Below are positions 9,316 through 16,874 of a DNA stretch of 64,000 nucleotides, in pieces. This DNA comes from Bradyrhizobium sp. BTAi1 (GTDB lineage: Bacteria > Pseudomonadota > Alphaproteobacteria > Rhizobiales > Xanthobacteraceae). The notes beneath the pieces were generated by a model. The model was not told the origin of the DNA, searched no databases, and saw only the letters and a list, made by a program, of their open reading frames with translations. Made by a program: the position numbers and the translations under genes. The DNA lies in contig NC_009485.1 of NCBI RefSeq assembly GCF_000015165.1, positions 6,715,501 to 6,779,500 on the forward strand. Reading direction: 5' to 3'. The number at the start of each line of letters is the position of its first letter. The stretch's first letter is position 1.

Positions 9316-9344
9316 TTGACGGGCAATATGTCTATACATAAACT
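9316..9344 (+). promoter_or_regulatory. predicted sigma70-type promoter of hutF-hutC
   Basis: TTGACG at 9316-9321 and TAAACT at 9339-9344 are separated by exactly 17 bp, a good housekeeping promoter arrangement. The predicted -10 box ends 34 bp before the chosen hutF ATG at 9379. The spacer is almost filled by the HutC-type palindrome. A TTG and an ATG inside this element are in frame with hutF, but using them as starts would place the promoter and operator inside the coding sequence, so I rejected them. Confidence 0.6.
9327..9340. promoter_or_regulatory. HutC/GntR-type operator in the hutI-hutF divergent promoter
   Basis: The 14-mer TATGTCTATACATA is a near-perfect palindrome with one mismatched pair. 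Its core GTCTATAC fits the GT-N-TA-N-AC pattern known for the HutC branch of GntR regulators. It sits between the predicted -35 and -10 of hutF and 38 bp before hutI on the other side. One bound repressor could therefore silence both arms. The hutC gene is in the rightward arm, implying autoregulation relieved by urocanate, as in known Hut systems. Confidence 0.7.
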
Positions 9345-9378
9345 CGCCTCCGCCGTCCTGTCCAGCGGGCTTTCGATC

Positions 9379-10737
9379 ATGGCGTCACTGCACTTTGCAT
9401 CCGCGCTTCTGCCCACGGGATGGGCCGACGACGTGCAGATCGTCGTCAGCGACGGTACGATCACGTCAGTCACCGAAGGCGTGCCTCCGACCTCCGATGA
9501 CGAGCAACATGAGGTCGCGATCCCCGGCATCGCCAGCCTGCACAGCCATGCGTTCCAGCGGGGCATGGCCGGCCTTGCCGAGATCAGCGGCCATTCCACC
9601 GATACGTTCTGGACGTGGCGCGAGACGATGTACCGCTTCGCCCTGTCGATGCGCCCGGAGGACGTCGAGGCGGTCGCGACCTTGCTCTATATCGAGATGC
9701 TCGAGCGCGGTTTTACGCGGGTCGGCGAATTCCACTATGTGCATCACGATCGCGACGGGACGCCTTACGCCGATGTCGCCGAGATGGCGGTGCGCATCGC
9801 CGCGGCAGCCCAAACATCCGGCATCGGCCTGACCCTGCTGCCGAGCTTCTACGCGCATGGCGGCTTCGGCGGCGCACCTCCGCATGACGGCCAGCGGCGC
9901 TTCATCTGTAATGTCGATCAGTTTGCGAGATTGCTGACGGACTCCCGCAGGGCGATCAGCTCGCTGGCTGGCGCCAATCTCGGCATCGCGCCGCACAGCC
10001 TGCGCGCCGTCGCGCCGGATGAGTTGACCGCACTGCTGCCGCTCGCTGACGGCGGCCCCGTCCACATTCACGCCGCCGAACAAGTCAAGGAGGTCGAGGA
10101 CTGCCTCGCCTGGTCCGGCCAGCGTCCCGTGCAATGGCTGCTCGATCATCACGACGTCAATCATCGCTGGTGCCTGATCCATGCGACGCATATGACGGCG
10201 GACGAAACAGCGACGCTCGCACGGAGCGGCGCGACGGCCGGCCTTTGCCCGGTCACCGAAGCCAGCCTTGGCGACGGCATCTTCCCAGCGCGCGACTATC
10301 TGCGCGCGCGTGGGCGTATTGGCGTCGGCACGGACTCCAACGTGCTGGTCGGCGTGAGCGACGAGTTGCGCCAGCTCGAATACGGCCAGCGGCTGACGCA
10401 TCGCGAGCGCAACGTGCTGACGTCAGGCCCGGAGGCGTCGACAGGCCGGACGCTGTTTGACGCCGCTCTCGCTGGCGGCGCGCAGGCGCTGGCACAATCC
10501 GTCGCTGGGCTGCAGGTGGGCGGCCGTGCCGATATCGTCACGCTCGATCTGTCGCATCCTTCGCTCGCGGGGCGAACGCAGGATGCGCTGCTCGACGGCT
10601 GGATCTTCGCGACGGCGTACGATGCGATCGACTGTGTCTGGGCCGGCGGCGCCAAGGTTGTCCAGGGAGGCCATCATCGTTCGCGCGAGGCGGCCCGGCG
10701 CGGCTTCAACACGGCCCTGCGGAGGCTGCTCGCATGA
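9379..10737 (+). CDS. hutF: formimidoylglutamate deiminase
   Basis: HutF deiminates N-formimidoyl-L-glutamate to N-formyl-L-glutamate plus ammonia, the fourth step of the five-step Hut route. From the ATG at 9379 the product is 452 residues, normal for the family. It is an amidohydrolase with SLHSHAFQRGMAG near residue 57 carrying metal-binding histidines, a VHIHAAEQ motif, LIHATHMT, and a late Asp in GVGTDSNV. The upstream in-frame TTG (9316) and ATG (9328) fall in the promoter and operator. It overlaps hutC by 4 bp. No hutG gene for the final deformylation is visible in this window, so it should lie elsewhere. Confidence 0.95.
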   Translation: MASLHFASALLPTGWADDVQIVVSDGTITSVTEGVPPTSDDEQHEVAIPGIASLHSHAFQRGMAGLAEISGHSTDTFWTWRETMYRFALSMRPEDVEAVATLLYIEMLERGFTRVGEFHYVHHDRDGTPYADVAEMAVRIAAAAQTSGIGLTLLPSFYAHGGFGGAPPHDGQRRFICNVDQFARLLTDSRRAISSLAGANLGIAPHSLRAVAPDELTALLPLADGGPVHIHAAEQVKEVEDCLAWSGQRPVQWLLDHHDVNHRWCLIHATHMTADETATLARSGATAGLCPVTEASLGDGIFPARDYLRARGRIGVGTDSNVLVGVSDELRQLEYGQRLTHRERNVLTSGPEASTGRTLFDAALAGGAQALAQSVAGLQVGGRADIVTLDLSHPSLAGRTQDALLDGWIFATAYDAIDCVWAGGAKVVQGGHHRSREAARRGFNTALRRLLA

Positions 10738-11471
10738 GCCTCGCGGAGGACCGCGCCAAGCCGGGAGCGGGCACGCTCTACAAGACGATCCGGCAGGACA
10801 TCGAGCGCCGCATCCTCACCGGCGAATGGCCGCCCGGCCATCGCATTCCGTTCGAGCACGAGATCATGGCGCGCTATGGTTGCTCGCGCATGACCGTCAA
10901 CAAGGCGCTGTCGGAGCTCGCGCAGGCCGACCTGATCGAGCGCCGCCGCCGCGCCGGCAGCTTCGTGCGACGGCCGCAATTCCTGTCGGCGGTGTTGAAG
11001 ATCCCCGACATCCGTGCCGAGATCGGCGCGCTCGGCCGCACCTATGGCTATCAGCTGATCTCCTCGATGCGTCGCGCCGCCAACGCCGGCGATCGCGAGC
11101 GGCTCGGCGTCAAGAAGCCGTGCAAGGTGATCGCGATCCGCTGCCGCCACAGCGCCGACAATCTCCCATTCGCGATCGAGGACCGGCTGATCGATCTGGA
11201 CGCGGTGCCCGACGCGGCCAAGGCCGACTTCAAGGTCGATCCGCCCGGCTCCTGGCTCTTGCATCACGTGCCTTGGACGGAAGCGGAGCATGCGATCAGC
11301 GCCATCGTCGCCGACGAGGCGATCGCCCAGGGTCTTGGCATCGCGGTGGGCGCACCGTGCCTGGTCATCGAGCGCCACACCTGGCGCCAAGGCCGGCCGC
11401 TCACGGCTGTCAGGCTGATCTATCCCGGCGAGCAGCACCGGCTGGTGGCGCGATTCAGGGGCAGCGAATGA
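10734..11471 (+). CDS. hutC: HutC, GntR-family repressor of histidine utilisation
   Basis: The 245-residue protein has an N-terminal winged helix (about residues 15-85). Its recognition helix lies in CSRMTVNKALSEL and the wing in RRRRAGSFV. A C-terminal UTRA-type ligand domain (about 100-240) ends in VRLIYPGEQHRLVARF. HutC repressors respond to urocanate. The start codon overlaps the end of hutF by 4 bp. A palindrome matching the HutC-branch consensus lies in the hutI-hutF promoter, which supports the assignment and predicts self-regulation. A related GntR protein is the only real alternative, and the operon position argues against it. Confidence 0.93.
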   Translation: MSLAEDRAKPGAGTLYKTIRQDIERRILTGEWPPGHRIPFEHEIMARYGCSRMTVNKALSELAQADLIERRRRAGSFVRRPQFLSAVLKIPDIRAEIGALGRTYGYQLISSMRRAANAGDRERLGVKKPCKVIAIRCRHSADNLPFAIEDRLIDLDAVPDAAKADFKVDPPGSWLLHHVPWTEAEHAISAIVADEAIAQGLGIAVGAPCLVIERHTWRQGRPLTAVRLIYPGEQHRLVARFRGSE

Positions 11472-11600
11472 CGGCAACATGCGCGCCGGATCTGAGCACG
11501 AGATTTGCAAGCAAGCCGTCAGCTCTTGCAGAGACATGCGGTCATCGCGAGCGACCGCAGACCACTCCGCAACTTCTTTCAACAGCAAAGGATGATGACG

Positions 11601-12545
11601 ATGCGTAGATTTAAGCTCCTCGCCGTAACGGCCGCCCTCCTGGCCTCGACCACAGCGTTTGCTGACGACGTCAAGGTCGGCATCGGCATTTCCGGCTGGA
11701 CCGGCTTCGCGCCGCTGACGCTCGCCAAGGAAGCGGGCATCTTCAAGAAGAACGGGCTCGACGTCACCATCAAGAAGATCCCGCAGAAGGACCGTCACCT
11801 CGCAATTGCTGCCGGCGACGTGCAGTGCGCCGCGACCACGGTCGAGACCTGGATCTCCTGGAACGCCAACGGCGTCGCCACCAAGCAGATCTTCCAGCTC
11901 GACAAGAGCTACGGCGCCGACGGCATGGCCGTGCGCAACGACATCGCCTCGATCAAGGACCTGAAGGGCAAGACGGTCGCGGCGTCGGCGCCCGGCACCT
12001 CGCCCTATTTCGGGCTGGCCTGGATGCTCAAGAAGAACGGTCTCACCGTCAAGGACGTCACGATCGTGAACCTGGAGCCGGCGGCGGCCGCGCAGGCCTT
12101 CGTCTCCGGCCAGAACGATGCGGCCATGACCTACGAGCCATATCTGTCGACGGTGCGCGCCGCGCCGGACAAGGGCAAGATCATCGCCACCACGCTCGAT
12201 TATCCGATGGTGATGGATACGTTCGGCTGCACGCCGAAATTCCTCTCCGAGAACCCGAAGGCCGCCAAGGCGCTCGCCGACAGCTATTACGAGGCACTCG
12301 ACCTGATCGCCAAGGACCAGGCCAAGGCCTATGAGATCATGGGCGCCGACGTGAAGCAGACGGCCGAGCAGTTCGGCAACTCCGCCAAATATCTGCGCTG
12401 GCAGGATAAGGCCGCGAGCCAGAAGTTCTTCGAGACCGAGTTCAAGACCTTCAACAAGGACGCGGCGGAGCTCCTGCTCGAGGTCGGCATCATCAAGCAG
12501 ATCCCGAACGTCGAGGATCTCTATGATGCGAGCTTCATCAAGTAG
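11601..12545 (+). CDS. ABC importer periplasmic binding protein, NMT1/nitrate-taurine type
   Basis: The 314-residue product begins with a signal peptide (RRFKLLAVTAALLASTTAFA). The mature start DDVKVGIGISGWTGFAPL and IASIKDLKGKTVAASAPGTS are typical of NMT1/SsuA/TauA-type receptors. I chose the ATG at 11601 because AAAGG lies 9 bp upstream; two earlier ATGs sit on top of that site. It is followed by a palindromic repeat and then its permease and ATPase. The gene lies 129 bp downstream of hutC on the same strand. Histidine, urocanate or a related compound is a reasonable guess for the ligand, but the sequence does not prove it. I saw no second HutC-type site before it. Confidence 0.88.
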   Translation: MRRFKLLAVTAALLASTTAFADDVKVGIGISGWTGFAPLTLAKEAGIFKKNGLDVTIKKIPQKDRHLAIAAGDVQCAATTVETWISWNANGVATKQIFQLDKSYGADGMAVRNDIASIKDLKGKTVAASAPGTSPYFGLAWMLKKNGLTVKDVTIVNLEPAAAAQAFVSGQNDAAMTYEPYLSTVRAAPDKGKIIATTLDYPMVMDTFGCTPKFLSENPKAAKALADSYYEALDLIAKDQAKAYEIMGADVKQTAEQFGNSAKYLRWQDKAASQKFFETEFKTFNKDAAELLLEVGIIKQIPNVEDLYDASFIK

Positions 12546-12570
12546 CCGCAAAGTTTGCTCTTTGTAGAGT

Positions 12571-12652
12571 CGTCATTGCGAGCGAAGCGAAGCAATCCAG
12601 GGCTCGGGATGCGGCTCTGGATTGCTTCGTCGCTTCGCTCCTCGCAATGACG
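12571..12652. repeat. palindromic intergenic repeat, family A, copy 1
   Basis: The element begins CGTCATTGCGAG and ends CTCGCAATGACG, with long complementary arms around a GGCTCGGGATGCGG-like centre. As RNA it would form a stem of about 30 bp. Near-identical copies occur at 49162-49244, 50967-51042 and 56136-56223, with a degenerate one at 56254-56325. It lies between a binding-protein gene and its permease, where REP-like hairpins in other bacteria protect the upstream mRNA. Confidence 0.93.
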
Positions 12653-12742
12653 GTGTTGATGCGTTCTGCGCAAAACTGCGTCCGCCTGCTCTGAAGCACG
12701 TCTGTTCGAACGACCTGCACTAGCCCACGAAAGCTCTTCTCC

Positions 12743-13519
12743 GTGATCCGACCTCTCGATCCCGTCAGCGCCAGATCAAGAACGGCGCTCGGCCTTGCCT
12801 TCTTCGTCGTGTTCGTCGCGGCATGGTCGCTGGCGACGTTCGGCGGCTACGTGCCGAAAACATTCCTGGCTGATCCCGTGACGATGCTGCGCGAAGGCTG
12901 GGACCTGCTCGTCAAGTTCGGCTTCCTCTATGATATCGGCATGACCGTGTGGCGCGTCGTCGGCGGCTTCGTGCTCGCTTCCGTGATCGCCGTCCCGCTC
13001 GGGCTCTTGATGGGAGCCTACAAGCCGATCGAGGCGTTTCTCGAACCGTTCGTCTCCTTCGCGCGCTATCTGCCCGCCTCCGCCTTCATTCCCCTGCTGA
13101 TTCTCTGGGCCGGGATCGGCGAGTTGCAGAAGCTGTTGATCATCTTCATCGGATCGGTGTTCCAGATCATCCTGATGATCACCGTCACGGTCGGCAATAC
13201 GCGGCGCGATCTGGTCGAGGCCGCCTACACGCTCGGCGCCAGCGACCGCGGCATCATCGGCCGCGTGCTGCTGCCTTCCGCGGCGCCCGACATCGCCGAG
13301 ATCCTGCGGCTGGTGCTCGGCTGGGCCTGGACCTATGTCATCGTCGCCGAGCTGATCGGCTCGTCCTCGGGCATCGGCCACATGATCACCGACAGCCAGG
13401 CGCTGCTTAACACCGGACAGATCATCTTCGGCATCATCGTGATCGGCTTGATCGGGCTGATCTCGGATTTCCTGTTCAAGGCGTTCAACGCCTGGCTGTT
13501 CCCCTGGAAGCTCGCATGA
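12743..13519 (+). CDS. ABC importer permease, nitrate/taurine type
   Basis: This is a 258-residue inner-membrane permease with about six hydrophobic segments. Its cytoplasmic EAA loop EAAYTLGASDRGIIGRVLLP, near residue 160, docks to the ATPase. It belongs to the SsuC/TauC/NrtB group. The start is GTG at 12743 with only weak ribosome-site support. The stop overlaps the ATPase start by 4 bp. Together with the receptor at 11601 and the ATPase it forms a complete importer. The 197 bp before it hold a palindromic repeat and no separate obvious promoter, so it is probably on the receptor transcript at a lower level. Confidence 0.92.
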   Translation: MIRPLDPVSARSRTALGLAFFVVFVAAWSLATFGGYVPKTFLADPVTMLREGWDLLVKFGFLYDIGMTVWRVVGGFVLASVIAVPLGLLMGAYKPIEAFLEPFVSFARYLPASAFIPLLILWAGIGELQKLLIIFIGSVFQIILMITVTVGNTRRDLVEAAYTLGASDRGIIGRVLLPSAAPDIAEILRLVLGWAWTYVIVAELIGSSSGIGHMITDSQALLNTGQIIFGIIVIGLIGLISDFLFKAFNAWLFPWKLA

Positions 13520-14301
13520 CCACGCTCGTCATTGATCAGGTCACCCGCATTTTCCCGGCCCGCCAGGGCCACGCGCCGACGCGCGCGCTGGAGCCGGTCG
13601 CGCTCACCATCGGCAACAATGATTTCGTCACCATCCTCGGTCCCTCCGGCTGCGGCAAGTCGACATTGCTGCGCATCGTCGCCGGCCTCGATCATCCGAC
13701 CAGCGGCAAGGTGCGGCTCGACGGTCGCGAGGTCACCGGTCCCGGCGCCGATCGCGGCATGGTGTTCCAGTCCTACACGCTGTTTCCCTGGCTCACCGTG
13801 CGCGAGAACATCGCCTTCGGCCTGCGCGAACGCGGCATGCCGGAAGACAAGCGCAACGCGGTCGCCGACCGTTTCATCCAGCAGATTGGGCTGAACGGCT
13901 TCGAGAACCACTGGCCGAAGCAGTTGTCCGGCGGCATGCAGCAGCGCTGCGCCATTGCGCGCGCGCTCGCCAATGATCCCAAGATCCTGCTGCTCGACGA
14001 GCCGTTCGGCGCGCTCGACAACCAGACCCGTGTGCTGATGCAGGAGATGCTGCTCGGAATCTGGGAGCGCGACCAGAAGACGGTGCTGTTCGTCACCCAC
14101 GACATCGAGGAGGCGATCTTCCTCGGCAGCCGCGTGCTGGTGATGAGCGCGCGGCCCGGCCGTATCAAGGCCGATATCAAGATCGCGCTGCCGCATCCGC
14201 GCTCCTACAAGATCAAGACCTCGCCGGAGTTCGTCGCGCTCAAGGAGCGCCTGGTCGAGGAGATCCGCGCCGAGGCATTGAAGGTCGCGTCGGAAGCGTG
14301 A
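13516..14301 (+). CDS. ABC importer ATPase, nitrate/taurine type
   Basis: This 261-residue nucleotide-binding subunit has Walker A GPSGCGKST near residue 43, Q-loop FQSYTLFPW, signature LSGGMQQR, Walker B ILLLDEPFGALD and the switch histidine in FVTHDIEEA. The sequence groups with SsuB/TauB/NrtD. It overlaps the permease by 4 bp and ends the rightward run that starts with hutF. A repeat-like palindromic block follows it. Confidence 0.95.
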   Translation: MTTLVIDQVTRIFPARQGHAPTRALEPVALTIGNNDFVTILGPSGCGKSTLLRIVAGLDHPTSGKVRLDGREVTGPGADRGMVFQSYTLFPWLTVRENIAFGLRERGMPEDKRNAVADRFIQQIGLNGFENHWPKQLSGGMQQRCAIARALANDPKILLLDEPFGALDNQTRVLMQEMLLGIWERDQKTVLFVTHDIEEAIFLGSRVLVMSARPGRIKADIKIALPHPRSYKIKTSPEFVALKERLVEEIRAEALKVASEA

Positions 14302-14327
14302 GGGAGGGTGTCGAACAGGCGGAGCTT

Positions 14328-14449
14328 GCGGAGAGACACCCCTCACCCGAGCCAATACGCCGTTCTGTCCTGCATGCCCTCTCCCCTTGCGGGAGAGGGC
14401 ATTGCCGGCCCATCCGCGAACTCGCTTGAGTGAGGGGGTCTCTCTCCGC
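14328..14449. repeat. palindromic intergenic block with central perfect hairpin
   Basis: The outer arms, around 14328-14345 and 14431-14449, are imperfect complements (GCGGAGAGACACCCCTCA against TGAGGGGGTCTCTCTCCGC). The centre at 14376-14400 is a perfect 10-bp stem, GCCCTCTCCC / GGGAGAGGGC, with loop CTTGC. It lies between a gene ending at 14301 and a convergent gene ending at 14506. The hairpin has no T tract, so I call it a repeat element rather than a classical terminator. Confidence 0.7.
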
Positions 14450-14505
14450 GGACAAGGCTCGTAGACACGTAGCCGCCCTCCAAACTGGTTGCATCCGTCG
14501 GAGCG

Positions 14506-14754
14506 CTATCTCCCGACGCCACCGCTGATCCGCTTCAGCCATGGCACCAGGTGAAACGCGCTCATCAGCAGATACATCACCGTCATGCTGCTAAGCGGCG
14601 CGCCGGCCGGCATCGCGGAGCAGATGGCATCGCTCCGCCCGTCGCGGGCCATGGCATTCAGCACCGCCATCAACGCGAAGGTCGGCGCCGCGGCAAAGCG
14701 CAGACCCGTAGCGATGTCGGGCATCACGCGTTTGGTGGAAGCGAGGAACGCCAT
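14506..14754 (-). CDS. small hydrophobic membrane protein
   Basis: This 82-residue protein starts at the ATG at 14754, which follows the DUF899 gene by 17 bp on the same strand. It contains two moderately hydrophobic stretches (about residues 18-36 and 53-70) and a basic C-terminus, LKRISGGVGR. I do not recognise a named family. Tight spacing suggests co-transcription with the DUF899 protein and perhaps a shared role. The frame is open further upstream only because it overlaps the DUF899 gene antiphase. Confidence 0.6.
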   Translation of the reverse strand: MAFLASTKRVMPDIATGLRFAAAPTFALMAVLNAMARDGRSDAICSAMPAGAPLSSMTVMYLLMSAFHLVPWLKRISGGVGR

Positions 14755-14771
14755 GGCTTGGCTCCGTGATG

Positions 14772-15533
14772 TCAGCGTGCGTCGTATTCGTCGCGGCGGC
14801 GCCACCACACGCCCTGCTCGTTGCGGCCTTTCGGCGCACGGTCGAGCCACTGATAGGCACCCCACAGACCATCGAGACCGCGGGCATAGGCCGAATAGGT
14901 GTGATAGACGACGCCGTCGTCGAGAATGAATGCGCTCATGCCCGGCCGGTCGCGCATGAAGGTGGCGCCGTCGGTGCCCGCCGTGGCGGCGATCTCGGCC
15001 ACCATCGGCGGAACGTCGCCGGCCCCGAGCGGCGGGCTGGTGCGATAATTGTATTCGGTCCCGCCCTGGCGCTGCTGCTCCTCGGTCACGGCGACGTTGA
15101 AGTCGAAGTTGAAATCACTGCTCGCCGACGACGCCCAGGGAAAGCTCCAGCCCATCCGGGTCTGATAGGCCTTCAGCTTGGCCAGAGGCGCGCGCGAGAC
15201 CGCCCACAGCATCACGTCGTGATGAGCGAGGTGGACCTGAAAGCCGTTGAACCCATCGGCGATCATCGAGCAGGACGGACAACCGGCCTGGAAGTCTGGC
15301 CCGAACATGAAGTGATAGACGAGCAGCTGCGAGCGTCCCTTGAACAGGTCGGGGAGCGACGCTGGGCCATCCTCGGTGTCGAAGCGATAGCTCTTGTCGA
15401 CGCGCACCCAGGGCAGAGCCTGACGGCGCTGCGCCAGCTCATCGCCGCGGCGCGTGAATTCCTTTTCTGCTGCGAGCAGGTCGAGGCGGGCCTTCAGCCA
15501 GTCTTCGCGAGTTCCTGTGAGATGCATGGTCAT
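14772..15533 (-). CDS. DUF899 family thioredoxin-like protein
   Basis: The 253-residue product matches the DUF899 family I recognise from EWLKARLDLLAAEKEFTRR-like N-termini and the DRAPKGR / WWRRRDEYD C-terminus. A thioredoxin-like core has GCPSCSMIADGF near residue 87, a CxxC pair that could be redox active. The ATG at 15533 follows AAAGGAA, a good ribosome binding site. It precedes a small membrane protein gene by 17 bp and is divergent from a predicted regulator across 85 bp. Members of this family have no settled function; a redox or detoxification role is inference. Confidence 0.85.
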   Translation of the reverse strand: MTMHLTGTREDWLKARLDLLAAEKEFTRRGDELAQRRQALPWVRVDKSYRFDTEDGPASLPDLFKGRSQLLVYHFMFGPDFQAGCPSCSMIADGFNGFQVHLAHHDVMLWAVSRAPLAKLKAYQTRMGWSFPWASSASSDFNFDFNVAVTEEQQRQGGTEYNYRTSPPLGAGDVPPMVAEIAATAGTDGATFMRDRPGMSAFILDDGVVYHTYSAYARGLDGLWGAYQWLDRAPKGRNEQGVWWRRRDEYDAR

Positions 15534-15618
15534 GTCTGTGTTCCTTTGCGTGTTGACCGCGACTGAGACTAGGATCGGCGCGGGAGAACCAGGGAGTGAC
15601 AAGTTTGGCGGGATTTGC

Positions 15619-16839
15619 ATGGACTCGCTGATCTCGGCGGCAGCGCAGGCGCTCGCCGCCGGCGATCCGCTCGGTGCGCTGAACCGCGTCGCATTGCGCG
15701 ATGATCCGCCGGCGCTGGCGCTGCGCGGCATCGCGATGGCCCGGCTCGGCGATGTCGTGCGGGCGAAGGCGCTGCTGCGGCAAGCGGCGCGAAGCTTCGG
15801 CGCCAAGGCGGCCGTGGCGCGCGCCCGCTGTGCCCTCGCCGAAGCGGAGATCGCGCTCGCGGCGCGGGATCTGTCATGGCCGACCAAGGCGCTCGCGGAG
15901 GCGCGCGACACCTTGGCGCAGCACGGCGACCGCATCAATGCCGCCTATGCGCGCAGCCTCGAAATCCGCCGCATGGTGCTCATCGGTCAGCTCGACGAGG
16001 CCGAGCGCGGACTGGCCGATCTCGATCCCTCGCCCCTGCTGCCGGCGGCCCGCACGATCTACGAGCTGATCGTCGCCGGATTGGCACTGCGCCGTCTGCA
16101 GACCAAGGCCGCGCAAGCGGCGCTGGAGCGCGCCGCCCGCATGGCGCGGCAGGCTCATAGTCCGGAGCTGCTGGTGGAGGTCGAACGGCTGGCGACCACC
16201 CTCTCCGCACCGGCGGCACGCCTGATCCAACCAGGCCGGGACAGACGGCTGCTGCTCGACGAGGTCGAGGCGCTGTTCCGGTCAGACGCGCTGATTGTCG
16301 ATGCCTGCCGGCTGGCCGTACGCAAAGGCAACCATGTCGTGCCGCTGACGCGGCGTCCGGTGTTGTTTGTCCTCGCCCGCCAACTGGCGGAACGAGCGCC
16401 CGATGATGTGCCGCGGTCGGTGCTGATCTCCGCCGCTTTCCGCGGCAAGCAGGCGGACGAGTCGCACCGCGCGCGGCTGCGCGTCGAGATCGGGCGCCTG
16501 CGTCACCTGCTCAAGGGCATGGCCGAGATCAAGGCCACCCGCGACGGCTTCGCCTTGGCGTCCTGCGATGGCCGCGACGTCGTGGTGCTTGCGCAGCCGA
16601 TCGAAGACGAGAATGCCGCCGTGCTGGCCTGCCTCGCCGACGGCGAGGCGTGGTCAAGCTCGGGCCTGGCGCTCGCGCTCGGTGCCAGTCAGCGCACAGT
16701 GCAGCGCGCGCTCGACGCCCTCGCCGTGTCGGGCAAGGTGCAATCCTTCGGCCGCGGCCGCGCGCAACGCTGGACATGCCCGGTGGTCCCGGAATTCGCG
16801 ACCAGCTTGTTACTCCCCGCCTGGTCCTCGCTGGATTAG
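15619..16839 (+). CDS. predicted transcription regulator with two winged-helix regions
   Basis: This 406-residue protein starts at the ATG at 15619. Residues 1-200 are Ala/Leu/Arg-rich helices resembling TPR-type repeats. Around 225-320 the sequence looks like an OmpR/SARP-type winged helix (ACRLAVRKGNHVVPLTRRP, then SHRARLRVEIGRLRHLLKG). The last 60 residues hold a second helix-turn-helix, ALALGASQRTVQRALDAL, with a following wing. It is divergent from the DUF899 operon and 35 bp upstream of a beta-propeller gene. It probably controls one or both; the signal is unknown. I do not recognise a named homologue. Confidence 0.7.
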   Translation: MDSLISAAAQALAAGDPLGALNRVALRDDPPALALRGIAMARLGDVVRAKALLRQAARSFGAKAAVARARCALAEAEIALAARDLSWPTKALAEARDTLAQHGDRINAAYARSLEIRRMVLIGQLDEAERGLADLDPSPLLPAARTIYELIVAGLALRRLQTKAAQAALERAARMARQAHSPELLVEVERLATTLSAPAARLIQPGRDRRLLLDEVEALFRSDALIVDACRLAVRKGNHVVPLTRRPVLFVLARQLAERAPDDVPRSVLISAAFRGKQADESHRARLRVEIGRLRHLLKGMAEIKATRDGFALASCDGRDVVVLAQPIEDENAAVLACLADGEAWSSSGLALALGASQRTVQRALDALAVSGKVQSFGRGRAQRWTCPVVPEFATSLLLPAWSSLD

Positions 16840-16874
16840 CGTCACGCTGTCACAACAAGGGATGCACCACCGCC

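Noticed and set aside
9316..9378. Upstream in-frame TTG and ATG as starts of hutF
   Set aside because: Both lie within the predicted promoter and operator, and the added residues do not resemble HutF N-termini.
10674..12551. 625-codon minus-strand frame opposite hutC and the receptor gene
   Set aside because: Antisense to two genes with clear signal peptide and DNA-binding motifs; no protein-like features.
12538..12720. Short frames across the family A repeats, including similar ones at 49154-49396 and 56044-56396
   Set aside because: They contain peptides such as ARSEATKQS and FASLAMT, the well-known meaningless translations of this palindromic repeat.
14376..14400. Perfect 10-bp hairpin considered as a terminator for the importer operon
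   Set aside because: It has no T tract and is embedded in a larger palindromic block, so I described it as a repeat.
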